DNA of 64,000 bases from Oscillospiraceae bacterium (lineage in GTDB: Bacteria > Bacillota > Clostridia > Oscillospirales > Oscillospiraceae), in NCBI GenBank assembly GCA_017508045.1, contig JAFVZT010000007.1, positions 41,903 through 105,902 of the forward strand, read 5' to 3'. Numbering within the stretch: position 1 is the first letter of the stretch; each line of letters begins with the position of its first letter. The notes below the pieces were generated by a model. The model was not told where the DNA came from. It searched no databases and was given only the letters and a program-made list of their open reading frames with translations. Shown in pieces: positions 60,960 to 64,000 of this stretch. The translations under genes were made by a program, and so were the position numbers.

Positions 60960-61772
60960 CTAGAAAATATCTTCATTCATTTCTTCAAACTCTCGATATC
61001 CCTCCGGAGGTGTGATTGTAACATCCTGGCCGGGATTCTCATAGGTAAGTGTGGCTTTAATCTCTGTGGTGCTGCTTGTGTCATCAACAGTCATTTCCAT
61101 AGTAAATGCAAGATTGTACCCCGTTACATATCCATTTGCAATCGTGATTTTTGCAACTGCGTCGGAAATCTTCATTTCTCCAATATCAGCTTCTGCATCA
61201 GAACTGACGCTCTCAATAAAATCGTCATATATCTCTGTAAACTTTTCCTCAGAGAATACAATCGTAACGGATTGGCTGCCATCCTCCTCTTTGACCAATT
61301 TTGCGTCCTTCAGCAGCTCTTCCGGGATTTTTTGAAGCATATCACTGGCACATTCAGCATAATCATACTCGCTTTCCATATCCTTTGCATTGGCCTTATA
61401 CTTCATATCTTCCATAACCATATAAGCCCACTGATCTTCTTGATAGAGTTCAATATCAATGCTCTCACCGAACACTGTCATAGAAACCACCATAGAAATG
61501 ATTGGGTTGCTCCCCTTCATATTCTTAGCCTTAAGCTTGACTGTCATTGGAACGGACATAGTAATACCATCCCCACCCATATTCATTTCCATTTTCATCT
61601 CTGCAGACATAGACTCCAAATTTTCTGTCTTTTCCAATGCTTCATTGATGATTTCAAAAGTGGTTTTCTCTTTAATTTCTTCAGATGTATTCTCGCTGTT
61701 GCAGCCTGTAAGCAAGATGCCCGTACAGAGTATTGTTAACGCAAACAACAGTGAAATCAGTTTTTTCTTCAT
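60960..61772 (-). CDS. DUF6612-like lipoprotein
   Basis: The 270-residue protein has a signal peptide and lipobox (L-L-T-G-C, Cys24) and an outer LolA-like beta domain with many strand segments rich in Met, Glu and Thr (S-A-E-M-K-M-E-M-N-M). The layout resembles DUF6612-type clostridial lipoproteins of unknown role. ATG at 61772 has GGAG upstream; an ATG at 61790 would include that RBS. It is AT-rich like its neighbours but has no copy of the shared promoter module. Confidence 0.65.
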   Translation of the reverse strand: MKKKLISLLFALTILCTGILLTGCNSENTSEEIKEKTTFEIINEALEKTENLESMSAEMKMEMNMGGDGITMSVPMTVKLKAKNMKGSNPIISMVVSMTVFGESIDIELYQEDQWAYMVMEDMKYKANAKDMESEYDYAECASDMLQKIPEELLKDAKLVKEEDGSQSVTIVFSEEKFTEIYDDFIESVSSDAEADIGEMKISDAVAKITIANGYVTGYNLAFTMEMTVDDTSSTTEIKATLTYENPGQDVTITPPEGYREFEEMNEDIF

Positions 61773-61876
61773 AATCGTTTCTCCATTCATAGACGGACAC
61801 AGATATGCGTTATGTTCAGATCTGTGATTTCCTTGTGTATATTTGCACTGTACATAAAATTACAATATTGCAAAAA

Positions 61877-62104
61877 TTAGTCCTTCTTGTACCCTATATT
61901 CCTAACTTTTTCAGGATCAAAAGAAAGATTGAAGATCGATGCGACCAAGCCGTAAATTCCAAATGTAATTATAGGAAGGAAGAAATATGCACCGGTTCTG
62001 CAGGTAAATCCTGCGGGCTTCAACTCCGTATGATTGATGATGATGCTGCCGATCCATCCGAGGAAGAATGTCAGCAAAAAGCGTATTAGGTTTTTGTTTT
62101 CCAT
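61877..62104 (-). CDS. small TM2-like membrane protein
   Basis: The 75-residue protein has two hydrophobic segments (about 6-25 and 38-58) joined by a short polar loop with a Cys, like small TM2-type membrane proteins. ATG at 62104 is preferred because AAGGAG lies eight bases upstream; the ATG at 62110 is only two bases from it. Function unknown. It is divergent from the ribbon-helix-helix gene at 62242, whose product could regulate it. Confidence 0.6.
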   Translation of the reverse strand: MENKNLIRFLLTFFLGWIGSIIINHTELKPAGFTCRTGAYFFLPIITFGIYGLVASIFNLSFDPEKVRNIGYKKD

Positions 62105-62168
62105 TTTCATATCTCCTTTTTAAATTTTTGCCAAGATTCAGCAAATAAATTGTCTTTCCGACAGTATT

Positions 62169-62197
62169 ATTTTATCCTACTTTATACTACTTGTCAA
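62169..62197 (-). promoter_or_regulatory. promoter of the TM2-like gene
   Basis: On the minus strand TTGACA (62192-62197) and TAAAAT (62169-62174) are 17 bases apart. The divergent RHH gene's TATAAT (62218-62223) lies just beyond it. Confidence 0.75.
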
Positions 62198-62241
62198 TAT
62201 AATTTAGCATTGTATCTTATAATATCATTGAGGTGATGAAA

Positions 62242-62397
62242 TTGAAGCCCTTAAAGGATAAGATTAGCATTACTATTGACAACGACATTCTCGTAAAGTT
62301 AAAGGAAAAAGCCGAATACGATGATCGCTCTCTTTCTCAGTATATTAACCTAGTTTTAAAGCAACACATTAAAGATATTGAAGAAAAGAAGCCGTGA
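62242..62397 (+). CDS. small ribbon-helix-helix protein
   Basis: A 51-residue reading frame encodes a typical ribbon-helix-helix DNA-binding protein: strand K-I-S-I-T-I-D, helix D-I-L-V-K-L-K-E-K-A, turn D-D-R-S-L-S-Q-Y-I-N and a final helix. Arc/CopG-like proteins of this type are repressors or antitoxins. The RBS GAGGTGAT (62230-62237) overlaps an ATG at 62236, so the TTG at 62242 is the more likely start. A strong terminator follows. No toxin partner is adjacent on this strand. Confidence 0.75.
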   Translation: MKPLKDKISITIDNDILVKLKEKAEYDDRSLSQYINLVLKQHIKDIEEKKP

Positions 62398-62416
62398 AAT
62401 TCACGGCTTCTTTTTT
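62384..62416 (+). terminator. intrinsic terminator of the RHH gene
   Basis: A 14-bp stem (62384-62397 with 62401-62414) overlaps the stop codon and is followed by Ts. Confidence 0.85.
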
Positions 62417-62494
62417 GCATAAAAGTGAAAATAAATCAATGCGGAGCATTGTATTCATATTTCATGGCAAGGCCACACGATGTGTGACTTTTCT

Positions 62495-62540
62495 TTTTGG
62501 ATCTCGTGTCCGAATAGAACTGGTCGAAAACCGAGAATTT
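62495..62540 (-). repeat. shared 3' flank, copy A
   Basis: This 46-base stretch lies directly past the stop of the gene ending at 62545 and matches 60151-60197 (36 of 47 aligned positions). Confidence 0.6.
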
Positions 62541-62544
62541 AACT

Positions 62545-63126
62545 TTAATTTAGGTAAGTTATTTCGTATAAATATGTAAAAGCAAAGAAAAAAGTTGGCA
62601 AGAATACGATACTGGTTAAAATATCAATTATAACGCCTTTAATTCTCCAATTCTTTTTACGTGCTTTGAAGTATAAGGCAATTAAAAGGATAAATACAAA
62701 AAAGCAAAGTATTCCAAGTAATACGCTAACAGGATATTCGATAGGATATTTTGACATTTTGCCAAACGAAACGATTGTAAACCATATAAAAGCACAGGTA
62801 AGCCCTAATGCCCCGACGGCGGACAATCCCAACGATATTACAGAAGAATTGATTTTGCAATATGCTTTAACAGTCTTTGAAAACGACAGGCAAAAACCGG
62901 ACGAAACAACTAAACTGATACCCACCAAAATCAAAACAAATGGTAATCCATCAAATAATGCTGATAGCATAAATCTGTATGTCGGGGCATCTGCACCGCC
63001 GATAATGCCGGTTGCACCATTTTGTGATGTGTAATTGTTCCAATAAACAATGGGGGATATCAATCCCAAAATCAATATAAGACAACCTGAAATTAACACG
63101 ATTAGTGAATTTCGTTTCAATTTCAT
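62545..63126 (-). CDS. four-segment membrane protein with a G-G-A-D-A-P-T motif
   Basis: The 193-residue protein has four or five hydrophobic segments (about 8-28, 55-80, 90-120, 133-155 and 165-185). Between the first two lies T-G-I-I-G-G-A-D-A-P-T, a loop close to the G-G-A-D-G-P-T motif of sodium-pumping decarboxylase beta subunits, also seen in small clostridial membrane proteins. Function unknown. The start at 63126 follows the shared RBS; the longer frame upstream reads through the promoter and hairpin cluster. Confidence 0.6.
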   Translation of the reverse strand: MKLKRNSLIVLISGCLILILGLISPIVYWNNYTSQNGATGIIGGADAPTYRFMLSALFDGLPFVLILVGISLVVSSGFCLSFSKTVKAYCKINSSVISLGLSAVGALGLTCAFIWFTIVSFGKMSKYPIEYPVSVLLGILCFFVFILLIALYFKARKKNWRIKGVIIDILTSIVFLPTFFFAFTYLYEITYLN

Positions 63127-63131
63127 AAAAC

Positions 63132-63175
63132 CACCGCCTTGGGTGTAGTATAGCATAAATGCGGTGGAGGCGCAA
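63132..63175 (-). promoter_or_regulatory. shared promoter/leader module, copy 3
   Basis: On the minus strand: TTGCGC (63170-63175), 17-base spacer ending TTTATGC, TATACT (63147-63152), ACCCAAGGCGGTGG. Here CCACCGC (63131-63137) and GCGGTGG (63161-63167) also form an inverted repeat around the -10. Confidence 0.75.
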
Positions 63176-63300
63176 GTGGGAGTGATGAGTGATGCAGCTA
63201 CGCTGTGATGTTTTGCGCCTATGGCGCAAAGTGATGCAATGTGTTCCGCCACTCACGCGCGAAGCGTGCATCACATTCCGCGAAAGCGGAACGCATCGTT
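63176..63300. repeat. cluster of short hairpins separated by TGATG/CATCA
   Basis: Four small palindromes follow one another: CAGC/GCTG (about 63197-63208), TTTTGCGCC/GGCGCAAA (about 63214-63232), an ACGCG..CGTG unit (about 63255-63271), and TTCCGC-GAAA-GCGGAA (about 63278-63293). TGATG or its complement CATCA occurs at their borders. This resembles a REP/MITE-type palindromic repeat array. No gene is present. Confidence 0.6.
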
Positions 63301-63303
63301 TCC

Positions 63304-63341
63304 AAAACAAAAAGCACTGCTCTCGCAGTGCTTTTTGTTTT
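63304..63341 (-). terminator. terminator of the tRNA cluster
   Basis: A 17-bp stem (63304-63320 with 63325-63341) lies directly downstream of tRNA-Cys on the minus strand and ends in T-rich sequence. Confidence 0.85.
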
Positions 63342-63415
63342 GGAGGTACCGCCCAGATTTGAACTGGGGAATGAGAGTTTTGCAGACTCTTGCCTTACCA
63401 CTTGGCCACGGTACC
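63341..63415 (-). tRNA. tRNA-Cys (anticodon GCA)
   Basis: The minus strand gives a complete cloverleaf with encoded CCA: acceptor GGTACCG/CGGTACC, anticodon loop CTGCAAA (GCA). It is the last gene of the cluster. Confidence 0.93.
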
Positions 63416-63422
63416 ATTTATG

Positions 63423-63451
63423 AAAATAGGAACGCAGTGCGTTCCTATTTT
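63423..63451 (-). terminator. hairpin between tRNA-Gly and tRNA-Cys
   Basis: A 13-bp perfect stem (63423-63435 with 63439-63451), with TTTT at its minus-strand end, may end transcription from tRNA-Gly or help processing. Confidence 0.65.
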
Positions 63452-63457
63452 ATTTTG

Positions 63458-63479
63458 TTGGAGCGGGTGACGAGGCTCG
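63458..63479 (-). repeat. duplicate of the tRNA-Gly 3' end
   Basis: These 22 bases repeat exactly the 3' end of tRNA-Gly (63591-63612: CCA, acceptor strand and part of the T arm), 133 bases away in the same orientation. This is the layout of an integrase attachment core, or a remnant of a decayed second tRNA-Gly. Confidence 0.75.
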
Positions 63480-63591
63480 CTTGCATTTCTGCCTTGCAGA
63501 AATAGATGTCCGGCTCGGTCCAGCCCTCGCCGCAACAGTCCACCGAACTGTTGTATTTAATCTTTCGAGCCGATGGCTCGTTGTTATAAAT

Positions 63592-63667
63592 TGGAGCGGG
63601 TGACGAGGCTCGAACTCGCTACCTCCACCTTGGCAAGGTGGCGCTCTACCGGATGAGCTACACCCGC
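63592..63667 (-). tRNA. tRNA-Gly (anticodon GCC)
   Basis: Complete minus-strand cloverleaf with CCA: acceptor GCGGGTG/CACCCGC, D stem GCTC/GAGC, anticodon loop TTGCCAA (GCC). Confidence 0.95.
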
Positions 63668-63730
63668 ATTTGGTCCCCTATTGGAAACCATATGCAGACC
63701 GGATATGAAATATCACAGTTACATGAAAAG

Positions 63731-63806
63731 TGGTGCCTCCGGTCGGAATCGAACCAACGACACGTGGATTTTCAGTCCACTGCTCTACCGACTGAGCTAC
63801 AGAGGC
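63731..63806 (-). tRNA. tRNA-Phe (anticodon GAA)
   Basis: Complete minus-strand cloverleaf with CCA: acceptor GCCTCTG pairs with CGGAGGC, with one G-U pair; anticodon loop CTGAAAA (GAA). Confidence 0.95.
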
Positions 63807-63842
63807 ATATTGAGCAGAGCATAAGCTCTGCTCAGTGCTTTT

Positions 63843-63919
63843 TGGCGACCCGGAACGGACTCGAACCGTCGACCTCCAGCGTGACAGGCTGGCGTGCTAA
63901 CCGACTGCACCACCGGGCC
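63843..63919 (-). tRNA. tRNA-Asp (anticodon GTC)
   Basis: Complete minus-strand cloverleaf with CCA: acceptor GGCCCGG with CCGGGTC, anticodon loop CTGTCAC (GTC); discriminator G as usual for aspartate. Confidence 0.95.
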
Positions 63920-63924
63920 AAATT

Positions 63925-64000
63925 TGGTGGGAACAACAGGGCTCGAACCTGTGACCCCATGCTTGTAAGGCATGTGCTCTCCCAGCTGAGCTATGCTCCC
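63925..64000 (-). tRNA. tRNA-Val (anticodon TAC)
   Basis: Minus-strand cloverleaf with CCA whose 5' base coincides with the window edge: acceptor GGGAGCA with TGTTCCC, anticodon loop CTTACAA (TAC). The cluster probably continues beyond the window. Confidence 0.94.

Noticed and set aside
1-64000. CRISPR array, prophage or complete insertion sequence
   Set aside because: No regularly spaced direct repeats, phage structural genes or transposase were found anywhere in the window.

Overview
The window reads as chromosome of a mid-G+C, Gram-positive, anaerobic, spore-forming gut bacterium of the Clostridia, most likely Oscillospirales-like. This is inferred from SpoIID, acetate kinase, a bile salt hydrolase, the ylxM-ffh-rpsP-khpA-rimM-trmD block, a clostridial single-chain PurL and a typical Firmicutes tRNA cluster. 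No rRNA operon, CRISPR array, phage module or complete insertion sequence is visible. Most of the window is housekeeping; the part that looks accessory is about 58-63.6 kb.

Layout. 0-12.7 kb: a carbon-metabolism block. A possible five-gene minus-strand operon carries a two-lipoyl E2, a fused alpha-beta E1, an MBL-fold hydrolase, glucosamine-6-phosphate deaminase (nagB) and a ceramidase-like lipoprotein. Behind it lie a DeoR-type regulator and, divergently, lipoate-protein ligase. Matching TGTTA/TAACA half-sites in the E2 and deoR promoters suggest that the regulator controls both. Peptidase T and acetate kinase follow. 12.8-25.9 kb: tmcAL, metA, spoIID, a surface leucine-rich-repeat protein, the tRNA-modification and translation block trmD-rimM / khpA-rpsP-ffh-ylxM, a GNAT protein, a zinc ABC transporter and trmO.

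25.9-46.3 kb: two consecutive minus-strand nucleotide operons. Purine: purE-C-F-M-N-O-H-D-L, behind a good promoter and a ZTP (pfl) riboswitch with an overlapping terminator. PurH is split into an AICAR transformylase and a PurO-type IMP cyclohydrolase, and PurF lacks its glutaminase catalytic residues. Pyrimidine: pyrC-carB-pyrK-pyrD-pyrF-pyrE-pyrB. PyrB carries a PyrI-like zinc domain at its C terminus, and a 283-bp element with 15-bp inverted ends separates pyrF from pyrE; carA is not in the window.

46.4-58 kb: an M23 peptidase, dusB, a TtcA-like thiolase, rplM-rpsI, two small envelope genes, tRNA-Ala, a degenerate polysaccharide deacetylase, luxS-mtnN, an unknown anchored protein and uvrB. 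58-64 kb: a bile salt hydrolase, then an AT-rich run of small membrane proteins and lipoproteins. Three of these genes share an almost identical promoter/leader module and two share a 3' flank, giving a cassette-like layout. The window ends in a hairpin cluster and a minus-strand tRNA cluster (Val, Asp, Phe, Gly, Cys), with a 22-bp duplicate of the tRNA-Gly 3' end beside it.
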